The notes under the pieces were generated by a model that was given only the letters and a program-made list of their open reading frames with translations, was not told the DNA's origin and searched no databases. Source: Stenotrophomonas sp. UBA2124 (lineage in GTDB: Bacteria > Pseudomonadota > Gammaproteobacteria > Xanthomonadales > Xanthomonadaceae). From it: a stretch of DNA of 53,179 nt. How positions within the stretch are numbered: position 1 is the first letter of the stretch; every line of letters begins with the position of its first letter. Position numbers and translations under genes: made by a program. This document shows, in pieces, positions 10,042-17,063 of the stretch. The stretch lies in contig DCXY01000005.1 of the NCBI GenBank assembly GCA_002329155.1, positions 1 to 53,179 of the forward strand, read 5' to 3'.

Positions 10042-11070
10042 TTACCTGCCCGCCGGCACCGGCGTGCCAACACCTATCTGGCGGCCGTCGAGCGTCTTGC
10101 CGTAGTAGGTTTCATCGCCTGCGTGGAATTTCTCCGCCGCTTCGCTGACGCTCATGCCCTTCTGGCGCGGGTCACGCGGACGCTCCTGGCTGTCGATGTA
10201 GGCCGCCACGTCCCATGCTTCCTGGTCGCTGAGGCGGTTGCTCTGGCCCAGCGGCATGTTGGCCTTGATGAAGCCGGCCGCCGTATCGATGCGTGCCATG
10301 CCGGCGCCCCAGTTGTAGCTCTGTTCCCCCCACAGCGGCGGGAACACCGGGCGACCGTTGATGTCGGTCTGGCCCACACCGTCGTTGCCATGGCAGGCCG
10401 CGCAGTTTGCGTCGTACACCACCTTGCCGCGCGCCGGATCGTAGCCGAGTTCGGTCTTCTTCATCTTCAGGAAGCCTGCACCGGCAATCTCGGTGTTGGT
10501 CGGGGCGCCGGTGGCCATCCAATGCATGAAGGTCTGCAGATCCTTGTAGATGTCATCACCCAGCGGCGGCGGGCCACCCGCAGGCGAATCCTGGCCGTTC
10601 ATCGAATAGCTGAAGCAGCCACGGACGCGGTCTTCCATGGTGTTGATCTGCTTGTTCTTGGAACGGTACTTCGGGTACGCCAGCCATGCGGCCCACATCG
10701 GCGCCGAATTCGCGCGTCGGCCACCATCAAGGTGGCAGTTGCTGCACGACAGGGTGTTGCCGACATACTGGCCGGCATTGGCCGGGGTGTTCATGAAGAT
10801 CTCGCGGCCACGGCGCACGGCGTCACCGGAGGGGCCCTCGGGGATGGCGCTGTCAGGCGGCGGCTGGAAGTAGCGTGCGGCCTGCCCTTCAATGGGCTCC
10901 TGCTCCACGTCGGCCACCTTTTCCTTGCGCCACGGCGCATGCGCCAGCAGCATCGCGCCAAGCGCGAACAGGGCCACACCGCCGATCACCGCGAACAGTA
11001 CGCGCCAGCCGCCACTGGACAGCACCTGCCGCCCTTCCACGGGCTTACGTGAGGGATCATGGTTGTTCAT
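10042..11070 (-). CDS. Membrane-anchored diheme cytochrome c, TsdA (thiosulfate dehydrogenase)-like
   Basis: 342 residues with one N-terminal membrane anchor (about 22-43) and two c-type heme motifs, CSNCH (109-113) and CAACH (223-227). The first lies in GNTLSCSNCHLDGGR and is followed by MEDRVRGCFSYSMNG. Both patterns resemble TsdA thiosulfate dehydrogenases, in which a distal cysteine is the unusual axial ligand of the catalytic heme; Cys152 is the candidate here. Met272 in NMPLG is a candidate ligand for heme 2. TsdA enzymes oxidise thiosulfate to tetrathionate or run the reverse reaction, and are usually soluble periplasmic proteins, so the membrane anchor is atypical. The start at 11070 has AGGAGAA upstream and overlaps the previous stop by 14 bp. 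The substrate is inferred from motifs only. Confidence 0.78.
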   Translation of the reverse strand: MNNHDPSRKPVEGRQVLSSGGWRVLFAVIGGVALFALGAMLLAHAPWRKEKVADVEQEPIEGQAARYFQPPPDSAIPEGPSGDAVRRGREIFMNTPANAGQYVGNTLSCSNCHLDGGRRANSAPMWAAWLAYPKYRSKNKQINTMEDRVRGCFSYSMNGQDSPAGGPPPLGDDIYKDLQTFMHWMATGAPTNTEIAGAGFLKMKKTELGYDPARGKVVYDANCAACHGNDGVGQTDINGRPVFPPLWGEQSYNWGAGMARIDTAAGFIKANMPLGQSNRLSDQEAWDVAAYIDSQERPRDPRQKGMSVSEAAEKFHAGDETYYGKTLDGRQIGVGTPVPAGR

Positions 11071-12337
11071 GTTGTTCTCCTGCGGAAGCACCGGCGTGGC
11101 TGGTGCCCTGGTTGTCTGGGGTTGCGACGGGGATACGTGCCGCTGCCGGCACCGGCGGCAGCGTGGCCAGGTAGTCGGCCACCGCACGCCGGTCGTCGGC
11201 GGTCATCGCCCGCGCGATGTGATCCATCAATTCAATCTGAGAACTGCCACGGGTGCCGTTCACCCAGCCACTGAGCTGCGCGGCGGTGTACTCCGGCTGC
11301 TGTGCGGCCAGTGCCGGAAACTCCGGGGCCACACCAAAGCCGGACGGGCCATGGCAGGAGAAGCACGCCGGTACGTTCTTCGACCAGTCACCGTGCAGGG
11401 CAAGCTGCTCGCCACGGGCCAGGTCACCACCCAGCGAAGGCCTGGCGTTGGACGGTGCACGCAGTGCGGCGTAGTACTGCGACACACCTTCGATCTCTTC
11501 TTCGCTCAGGCCCTTGACCACGGCCAGCATGTTCTCGTTCTGGCGGTGGCCGCTGGCGTAGTCGTGCAGTTGCTTGCTGATGTAGGCCGCAGGCAGGCCG
11601 GCCAGGCGTGGCACGTTCATCGCCCCCTGGCCACGCACCCCGTGGCATGACGCACAGCTCCAGCTGCTGCCATTGCCATCCGCGACCAGCCGCTGGATGG
11701 CCGCTGTCACCGGCACCGAAGGCTGCGGCTCATAGGCCGGCTGTGGTGCCAGCGCAGGCTCCACGCGCGCGGCCAGTTCCGCTCCGCCCTGCCACGCACC
11801 CCGCTGGCCGAAACGCTGGCGCTCATTGGCAACGAAGGCCGCATCCACCGTGTCCTTGGCGTCTGCCCAGCGCTCGCGCACATGATTGATGAGCAGTGCG
11901 ATGTCGGCATCACTGAGCACGCTGGAGAAATCCGGCATATGCCCGTCGAATTCATGCCCGGCCACCTGGATCGGGCCGTCGATGCCATGCAGCAACACCT
12001 GCGCCATCACCGCAGGCTTGGCCGCGACGAAGGCCGAGCCCGCCAGTGGCGGCACCGCATCACGCACACCCGTGGCATTGGGCTGGTGGCAGGTGGAACA
12101 GCGCGCCTCGAACAGCGCCGCGCCCCGGCTCTGCGGGTGCTCGGCATCGCGCACATCCTTGGTGCTCGCCGTCGCTGCACGCCCCCGGAAGCGCTCGTTG
12201 TGGCCAAACAGCGAGATCGCACCCCACAGGGCCAGCGCGATCGCCACCCACATCACCACCAGCGGAATCGGCCGGTTGCGCTCGTAGGGCTCGAAGGATT
12301 CCGGCGCCGGCTTCAGCCTGTCGTCACGACGGCTCAT
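11057..12337 (-). CDS. Membrane-anchored triheme cytochrome c
   Basis: 426 residues: a cytosolic N-terminus, one membrane segment (about 24-44), then a periplasmic part with three CxxCH motifs (CSTCH 80-84, CASCH 228-232, CFSCH 325-329). The first module is separated from the other two by a linker rich in Pro, Ala and Gln; modules two and three resemble class I cytochromes such as cytochrome c4. It overlaps the ccoO-like gene by four bases (ATGA), implying translational coupling. Its place in the operon corresponds to CcoP, the cytochrome subunit of cbb3 oxidases. CcoP usually has two hemes, so this is probably a different electron-entry subunit. Confidence 0.85.
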   Translation of the reverse strand: MSRRDDRLKPAPESFEPYERNRPIPLVVMWVAIALALWGAISLFGHNERFRGRAATASTKDVRDAEHPQSRGAALFEARCSTCHQPNATGVRDAVPPLAGSAFVAAKPAVMAQVLLHGIDGPIQVAGHEFDGHMPDFSSVLSDADIALLINHVRERWADAKDTVDAAFVANERQRFGQRGAWQGGAELAARVEPALAPQPAYEPQPSVPVTAAIQRLVADGNGSSWSCASCHGVRGQGAMNVPRLAGLPAAYISKQLHDYASGHRQNENMLAVVKGLSEEEIEGVSQYYAALRAPSNARPSLGGDLARGEQLALHGDWSKNVPACFSCHGPSGFGVAPEFPALAAQQPEYTAAQLSGWVNGTRGSSQIELMDHIARAMTADDRRAVADYLATLPPVPAAARIPVATPDNQGTSHAGASAGEQHEQP

Positions 12338-12960
12338 GGCTGGCCCTCCTTCTTCGGCTTGGCGTAGCCCTCGTCACGCAGGGCGCCTGCAGGTGCCGGG
12401 AACGTGCGGTCCATGGCCTGCAGGTAACGCACCAGGTCCAGCGCCTCGGGCCTGGCGACGATCACGCCATCGGCAGGGCCCTGCCCCGGCGGCAGCTCGA
12501 CCACCACGTCACCCGCCGCCGCAGCCGCCTTGTGCTCGAACATGTACGGGTAGGCCGGCATGATGCTCCACGGGAAGATCGCCCGCGGCTGGTACAGGTG
12601 CGCCAGGTGCCACGCCTGGCTGGGCAGGCGTGCGCCAACGTTCAGCAGGTCCGGGCCGGTGCGCATGGTGCCGAGCAGATGCGGGGTGTCGTACACATAA
12701 TCCGAGGCCACCGCTGCACGGCCCCAGCCACGGTCGGCATCCGGCGCCTGGTCCTGCGCGCGAGGCTGCTGGCTGTGGCAGTACACGCAGCCCTGCGCCA
12801 CATACTGCTCACGCCCGCGCAGCTCCTGCTCGGTGTAAGGCTGCAGGCCCGGCGTGGGCGATTCGCGGTCGATCTGTATCGCCGGCGCGATCACCAGCAT
12901 CAGCGTGGCGAAGGCCAGGATGGCCGAGGCGAGAATCATCAAGGGGACGAGACGGTTCAT
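12334..12960 (-). CDS. ccoO: cbb3-type oxidase monoheme subunit, CcoO-like
   Basis: 208 residues with one N-terminal membrane helix (about 6-28) and a periplasmic monoheme cytochrome domain, heme motif CVYCH (58-62) and the downstream axial-methionine context SIMPAYPYMF. Both fit CcoO, which passes electrons to the catalytic subunit. The start codon overlaps the stop of the ccoN-like gene (ATGA), and its own stop overlaps the next start, so the three genes form a tightly coupled unit. Confidence 0.9.
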   Translation of the reverse strand: MNRLVPLMILASAILAFATLMLVIAPAIQIDRESPTPGLQPYTEQELRGREQYVAQGCVYCHSQQPRAQDQAPDADRGWGRAAVASDYVYDTPHLLGTMRTGPDLLNVGARLPSQAWHLAHLYQPRAIFPWSIMPAYPYMFEHKAAAAAGDVVVELPPGQGPADGVIVARPEALDLVRYLQAMDRTFPAPAGALRDEGYAKPKKEGQP

Positions 12961-14555
12961 GCTGCCTCCGCCGTCGGCTGGGTGTCACGCGGTCCTGCCG
13001 GCATGCTTTCCACCGGCAGCCGCTTGAGGAACAGCGCGACGAAGTGCGCCACGAAGATGAAGTGCCCCGCCACCATCATGCCGCCGCCCAGCGAGCGCGC
13101 CTGCAGGTACGGGATGGTGAGGATCACGCTGTCGGAGAACGGGCGGTTGCCGTCCAGCATCGCCATGCCCTGCAACCAGCCGCCGATGGACAGCGCCAGG
13201 AAGTAGATGGTGAAGCCCAGCACCACCAGCCAGAAATGCAGGCTCATCGCCTTCGGCCACGGCCATGCCCGGCCGGTGATGCGCGGGGCCAGGTAGTACA
13301 CCGCGCCGAACAGCACGAAGCTCACGAAGCCGTACACACCCAGATGCGCGTGCCCCACCGTGTAATGGGTGAAGTGGGTAACGCTGTTGACCGAGCGCAG
13401 CGCCTCCAGCGAACCCTGGAACGAAGCCGCCGTGTAGCTCACCGCACCCAGCGCGACGAAGCGCAGCGGCACCGAATCACGCAGCGCCCACAGGTTGCGG
13501 CCGACGGTGACGTACTGGTTGATCGCCACCGCGATCACCGGGATGAACATCATCACGCTGTGCACCACCGACAGCGTCACCAGCCACGTCGGCACCGGGC
13601 CACCGATCAGGTGGTGGATGCCCACCTGGCTGTAGAACAGCGCCAGCCCCCAGAAGCCCAGCAGCGACACCGCATAGGAATAGATCGGCTGGCCGGTGAT
13701 CTTGGGAATCAGGTAATACGCAGCGCCCACGCCCAGCGGCGTGAGCCACAGGCCCAGCACGTTGTGCGCAAACCACCAGTTGACCGTGGCCTCCTGCGCA
13801 CCGGAATACAGGAACGGAATGTTGGCGATCAGGAACAGGATCGGGAACCAGCACAGCGCAGCGAAGTAGTACCAGCCGGTCACGTAGATGTGGTGCACGT
13901 TGCGGTGGCGTGCGGTGTTGACCAGCGGCACCACGAAGCAGGCAGCGCCGATGGCCAGCAGGATGTCCCACTGCCACGGAATCTCCAGCCATTCCTCGCC
14001 ATCACTCCAGCCACTGGCGATGGCCCACGCGCCGCCGCACAGCGCGATGTTCCAGAACACCGCGCCCACGTACACTAGCCGCGGCATGCGCAGCGCGGTG
14101 TGGAACATGCGCCCGGTGATGAACATCGCCACGCCGATGCCGGTCATCGACAACCAGCCATAGGCCACCATGTTCAGGTGCAGCGTACGGGCACGCCCGA
14201 AGGTGAAGGCCGCCTCGTTCACCAGCCAATCCGGGAAGTGCATCTTCAGTGACGCCATCAGCCCGAACACGGAACCCAGCAGCAGCCAGAACAGGCCACT
14301 GCTGATCATCACCAGCACCGGCCCACGCGCCGCGCGGTCGATACCAACCTGCGCATCGTCGTACTGCGGCACGGCGGTGTCGCCCTCGGGCGTCTGCGCC
14401 TGGCTGCGGTCACCCACCTGCCCCGGCGTGAAGATGGTGTAGGCCTGCGCCTGCTCCATCTTGAGTTGACCCCGGGCCAGCGCCCATATCAGGAAGGCCA
14501 GTGCGAGCAGCGAAACAACGAAGCTCAGCCCCAGCAGGAATCCGATTGTCACCAT
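12957..14555 (-). CDS. ccoN: cbb3-type cytochrome c oxidase catalytic subunit I, CcoN-like
   Basis: 532 residues with at least twelve hydrophobic segments. Histidines expected for the heme-copper core are present: His126 (LHLNMVAYGWLSM) for low-spin heme, His264 (WWFAHNVLG) and His314/315 (GIHHLIG) for CuB, and His402/404 (THYTVGHAHLG) for the hemes. PIYSYAVS sits where cbb3 enzymes carry the cross-linked tyrosine. After the first helix there is a polar insert (about residues 31-75) not typical of CcoN. The reaction is oxygen reduction coupled to proton pumping. It is first in the operon; no strong Shine-Dalgarno or FNR/Anr box is visible upstream. A divergent clade of the cbb3 family is more likely than the housekeeping enzyme, since ccoQ, ccoP, ccoG, ccoH and ccoS are absent. 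Confidence 0.88.
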   Translation of the reverse strand: MVTIGFLLGLSFVVSLLALAFLIWALARGQLKMEQAQAYTIFTPGQVGDRSQAQTPEGDTAVPQYDDAQVGIDRAARGPVLVMISSGLFWLLLGSVFGLMASLKMHFPDWLVNEAAFTFGRARTLHLNMVAYGWLSMTGIGVAMFITGRMFHTALRMPRLVYVGAVFWNIALCGGAWAIASGWSDGEEWLEIPWQWDILLAIGAACFVVPLVNTARHRNVHHIYVTGWYYFAALCWFPILFLIANIPFLYSGAQEATVNWWFAHNVLGLWLTPLGVGAAYYLIPKITGQPIYSYAVSLLGFWGLALFYSQVGIHHLIGGPVPTWLVTLSVVHSVMMFIPVIAVAINQYVTVGRNLWALRDSVPLRFVALGAVSYTAASFQGSLEALRSVNSVTHFTHYTVGHAHLGVYGFVSFVLFGAVYYLAPRITGRAWPWPKAMSLHFWLVVLGFTIYFLALSIGGWLQGMAMLDGNRPFSDSVILTIPYLQARSLGGGMMVAGHFIFVAHFVALFLKRLPVESMPAGPRDTQPTAEAA

Positions 14556-15089
14556 GGAAGATACATCTCGCTTCTATTTGGTAAGCCGACGTGCGGCGCG
14601 GCCACCGCACACGTCCACGCCGCATCGCCAATGCCACTGCCCTGCCCGTTCGCCGTGGCCGGCGGAGCAGTTGGCTGTGGTGGCATTGCGCGCGGCGCAA
14701 GTACCCAACGGGCAGGCCAAAGCCTGCTGGCATGCATGTGCCTCATCCGGTTGCGGTCTGGGCATGCTTGCGGGCGCCGCAACGGTATCACGTAAGAGCC
14801 ATGCACCCGTTCAACCCGAAAATCAGGACAGATTCGGCAAAGTCGCCAGTTCAATGCCGCAGGACGGATGATTGCGCTGCGCAAGAACCGCATTACAGCC
14901 CTCATCGCACCGTTCGGTGGCCTACCTTAACGCCGGCATCGTCGCCGTCATGTGAGTTCCACAATGTGACGCGCGTCCACCACGTGCGCTGCAATGCACC
15001 ACGCCACATTGAAGCCGTGACCCACCATGGCATACGAAAAAGGCCGCTGTGTGGCAGCGGCCTTTTCTTTCACACGTTGGGTTCAGGGC
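14556..15089. other. Intergenic region upstream of the oxidase operon
   Basis: 534 bp between the start of the ccoN-like gene and the end of prpF. It should hold the promoter of the oxidase operon. Apart from the terminator near 15037-15068 I see no gene, RNA or clear regulatory motif; open frames here are short and Arg/Pro/Ala-rich, as expected of non-coding GC-rich DNA. Confidence 0.6.
15037..15068 (-). terminator. Rho-independent terminator after prpF
   Basis: On the minus strand the sequence reads AAAAGGCCGCTG, a five-base loop CCACA, then CAGCGGCCTTTTT. This is a perfect stem of twelve pairs including the A/T arms. It lies 22 bp beyond the prpF stop. The A-tract on the other side would also allow it to work on the plus strand. 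Confidence 0.9.
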
Positions 15090-16283
15090 CTAGAACGCGT
15101 CACCCGGCACCCGCACCCAACCTTCCATCAGGATGCGTGCACTGCGGCTCATCACCGCCTTGGTCACCGTCCACTGGCCGTCAACCTGCGTTACTTCCGC
15201 GCCAACCCGCAGCGTGCCGGACGGATGACCGAAGCGCACCGCATTGCGCTGCCCACCGCCTGCCGCCTGGTTGACCAGCGTGCCCGGCACCGAGGCCGCC
15301 GTGGCGATGGCCACCGAGGCGGTGCCCATCATCGCGTGGTGCGGCTTGCCCATCGACATGGCGCGCGCGTTGAGGTCGATGTCGCCGGCGCTGATCCGCT
15401 TGTTGCCGCTGGACAGGTAGTCCTGCGGCGGCGCGACGAACACCACCTTCGGCGTGTGCTGGCGCTTGAGTGCTTCCTCCGGCGCCTTGATCAGGCCCAT
15501 GCGCAGTGCGCCGGCAACACGGATGGCTTCGAGCCTTGCCAGCGCGGCCTTGTCCTCGTTGATGGCCGGCTGCAGCTCAGTGCCGGTGTAGCCGATGTCG
15601 GCGGCATTGACGAACACCGTGGGAATGCCGGCGTTGATCATCGTCGCCTGCAGCGTGCCGACGCCCGGCACTTCCAGGGTATCGACCAGGTTGCCAGTGG
15701 GGAACATCGCACCGCCGCCCTCGCCTTCGCCCTCATCGGCCGGATCGACAAACTCCAGCACGATCTCCGCCGCCGGGAAGGTAACGCCATCCAGCTCGAA
15801 ATCACCGGTTTCCTGTACCTGCCCGTTGCTCACCGGCACATGCGCGATGATGGTCTTGTTGATATTGGCCTGCCAGATGCGCACCGCGCACACGCCGTTG
15901 GCCGGCACGCGCGCGGGATCGACATAGCCTGCATGCAGCGCGAACGCGCCGGCACCCGTGGACAGGTTGCCGCAGTTGCCCGACCAGTCCACGAAATCGG
16001 TATCGATGGACACCTGCCCGTACAGGTAGTCCACATCGTGATCGGGCCTGCTGCTGGGCGAGATGATCACGCACTTGCTGGTGCTGGAGGTGGCACCGCC
16101 CATGCCGTCGATCTGCTTGGCGAACGGATCAGGCGAGCCGATAACCCGCTGGAACAGCCGGTCACGCGCGGCACCGGGCGCCTGCACGCTGGCCGGCAGG
16201 TCTTCCAGACGGAAGAACACGCCCTTGGAGGTACCACCGCGCATGTAGGTGGCGGGGATTCGGATCTGGGGGATGTGGGACAT
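15090..16283 (-). CDS. prpF: 2-methylaconitate cis-trans isomerase PrpF
   Basis: 397 residues of the PrpF/diaminopimelate-epimerase fold family, with family landmarks MRGGTSKGVFF near the N-terminus, SGNCGNLSTG in the centre and a C-terminal FGHPSGTL. In propionate degradation, AcnD makes 2-methyl-trans-aconitate and PrpF isomerises it to the cis form for the hydratase step. Found with acnD, as is usual in bacteria lacking prpD. The ATG at 16283 is chosen for GGGAA upstream; an in-frame extension to 16373 reads through a palindromic repeat. Last gene of the prp cluster, followed by a strong terminator. Confidence 0.95.
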   Translation of the reverse strand: MSHIPQIRIPATYMRGGTSKGVFFRLEDLPASVQAPGAARDRLFQRVIGSPDPFAKQIDGMGGATSSTSKCVIISPSSRPDHDVDYLYGQVSIDTDFVDWSGNCGNLSTGAGAFALHAGYVDPARVPANGVCAVRIWQANINKTIIAHVPVSNGQVQETGDFELDGVTFPAAEIVLEFVDPADEGEGEGGGAMFPTGNLVDTLEVPGVGTLQATMINAGIPTVFVNAADIGYTGTELQPAINEDKAALARLEAIRVAGALRMGLIKAPEEALKRQHTPKVVFVAPPQDYLSSGNKRISAGDIDLNARAMSMGKPHHAMMGTASVAIATAASVPGTLVNQAAGGGQRNAVRFGHPSGTLRVGAEVTQVDGQWTVTKAVMSRSARILMEGWVRVPGDAF

Positions 16284-16329
16284 GGTTGGGTTCCCGTTGG
16301 TGGTTGTTTGTTTGTGGGGGAGGGCCTGC

Positions 16330-16556
16330 CCCCTCTCCCCAACCCCTCTTCCGCGAGGGGAGAGGGGCTTCAACTGCGCGCCTCTGCTTTCATGCGAAGG
16401 GCCTTGACCTGCTCCCCTCTCCCGCGAGGGGAGAGGGGCTTCAACTGCGCGCTTCTGCCTTCATGCGAAGGGCCTTTGACCTGCGCCCTCCACTTTGACG
16501 TGAAGGGCCATTGACCTGCTCCCCTCTCCCTTTGCGGGAGAGGGGCTGGGGGAGAG
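16330..16556. repeat. 71-bp tandem repeat and CCCCTCTCCC palindromes
   Basis: A 71-bp unit beginning CCGCGAGGGGAGAGGGGCTT runs from 16351 and again from 16422, with a shortened third copy of its second half near 16493-16530. Palindromes of the window's repeat family lie at 16414-16438 and 16521-16545, and a further arm begins at 16330. Most of this overlaps the 3' part of the DUF559 gene, so the repeat has become coding sequence there. Confidence 0.8.
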
Positions 16557-16903
16557 GGTTGCTTTTCAGCCAGCGCAGCAGTCACCGCCGCAAAAATCAC
16601 CTCCAGCACCGCACCCTCATTCCCAAGAATCTCGTTGTTCCAGAACCTCAGTACCGTAAAGCCCTGTGCCCGCAACCACGCATCTCGCTGCTGGTCACGC
16701 ACGCTTTCAATGTGCTGCCCACCATCAGCCTCGACGATGAGCCGCGCGCCAAAGTGGACAAAGTCCACCACGTACGGCCCAAGCGGCTGCTGCCTGCGGA
16801 ACTTCTGCCCTCCGAGCCGGTGTGCCCGCAGTTGCCGCCAGAGCCTCTGCTCTGCAGAGGTCATATTGCTGCGTAAAACTCTGGCGAACTCGCGCTGCTG
16901 CAT
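16370..16903 (-). CDS. DUF559 (Vsr-like fold) endonuclease-domain protein with repeat-derived tail
   Basis: 177 residues. Residues 1 to about 112 form a DUF559 domain: RSNMTSAEQRLWRQLR, GQKFRRQQPLGPYVVDF, LIVEADGGQH and VLRFWNNEIL. The spaced acidic residues (Asp in YVVDF, Glu in IVEADGGQH) fit a PD-(D/E)XK-type nuclease fold related to Vsr, but no activity or target is established here. From about residue 113 the sequence (PSPPAPLPQRERGAG..., later PLSPRGRG) is a translation of the palindromic and tandem repeats, so the tail was probably acquired by repeat insertion. It lies between acnD and prpF on the same strand, a place where it has no metabolic sense. Confidence 0.85.
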   Translation of the reverse strand: MQQREFARVLRSNMTSAEQRLWRQLRAHRLGGQKFRRQQPLGPYVVDFVHFGARLIVEADGGQHIESVRDQQRDAWLRAQGFTVLRFWNNEILGNEGAVLEVIFAAVTAALAEKQPSPPAPLPQRERGAGQWPFTSKWRAQVKGPSHEGRSAQLKPLSPRGRGEQVKALRMKAEARS

Positions 16904-17007
16904 GATCGGGCCTCCTTTTCCCTCTCACCCCCAACCCCCTTCCCCACAACGGAAAAGGAGCGCAGGTTTAATGCAGCGTCACAGATGCCGCCGACCTTCG
17001 GCATAGT

Positions 17008-17036
17008 CCGCTCCCCTCTCCTTTTGTGGGGAGCGG
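17008..17036. repeat. Palindrome downstream of acnD
   Basis: Perfect 9-bp stem, CCGCTCCCC and GGGGAGCGG, with an 11-base loop. It lies 27 bp beyond the acnD stop, and a more degenerate family member is at 16921-16958. It could weaken transcription into the DUF559 gene and prpF, but lacks a strong U-tract. Confidence 0.6.
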
Positions 17037-17063
17037 CCATGACAGGGGGCAACTCTCAGGCAA

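Noticed and set aside
7905..10148. 747-codon open frame opposite the copper ATPase
   Set aside because: His/Arg/Gln-rich antisense frame; the ATPase motifs are all on the minus strand.
14466..15274. Possible small genes upstream of the ccoN-like gene
   Set aside because: Only low-complexity frames with no ribosome sites or domain patterns.
16351..16492. CRISPR-like array
   Set aside because: Only two 71-bp units, no regular short repeats with unique spacers, and no cas genes.
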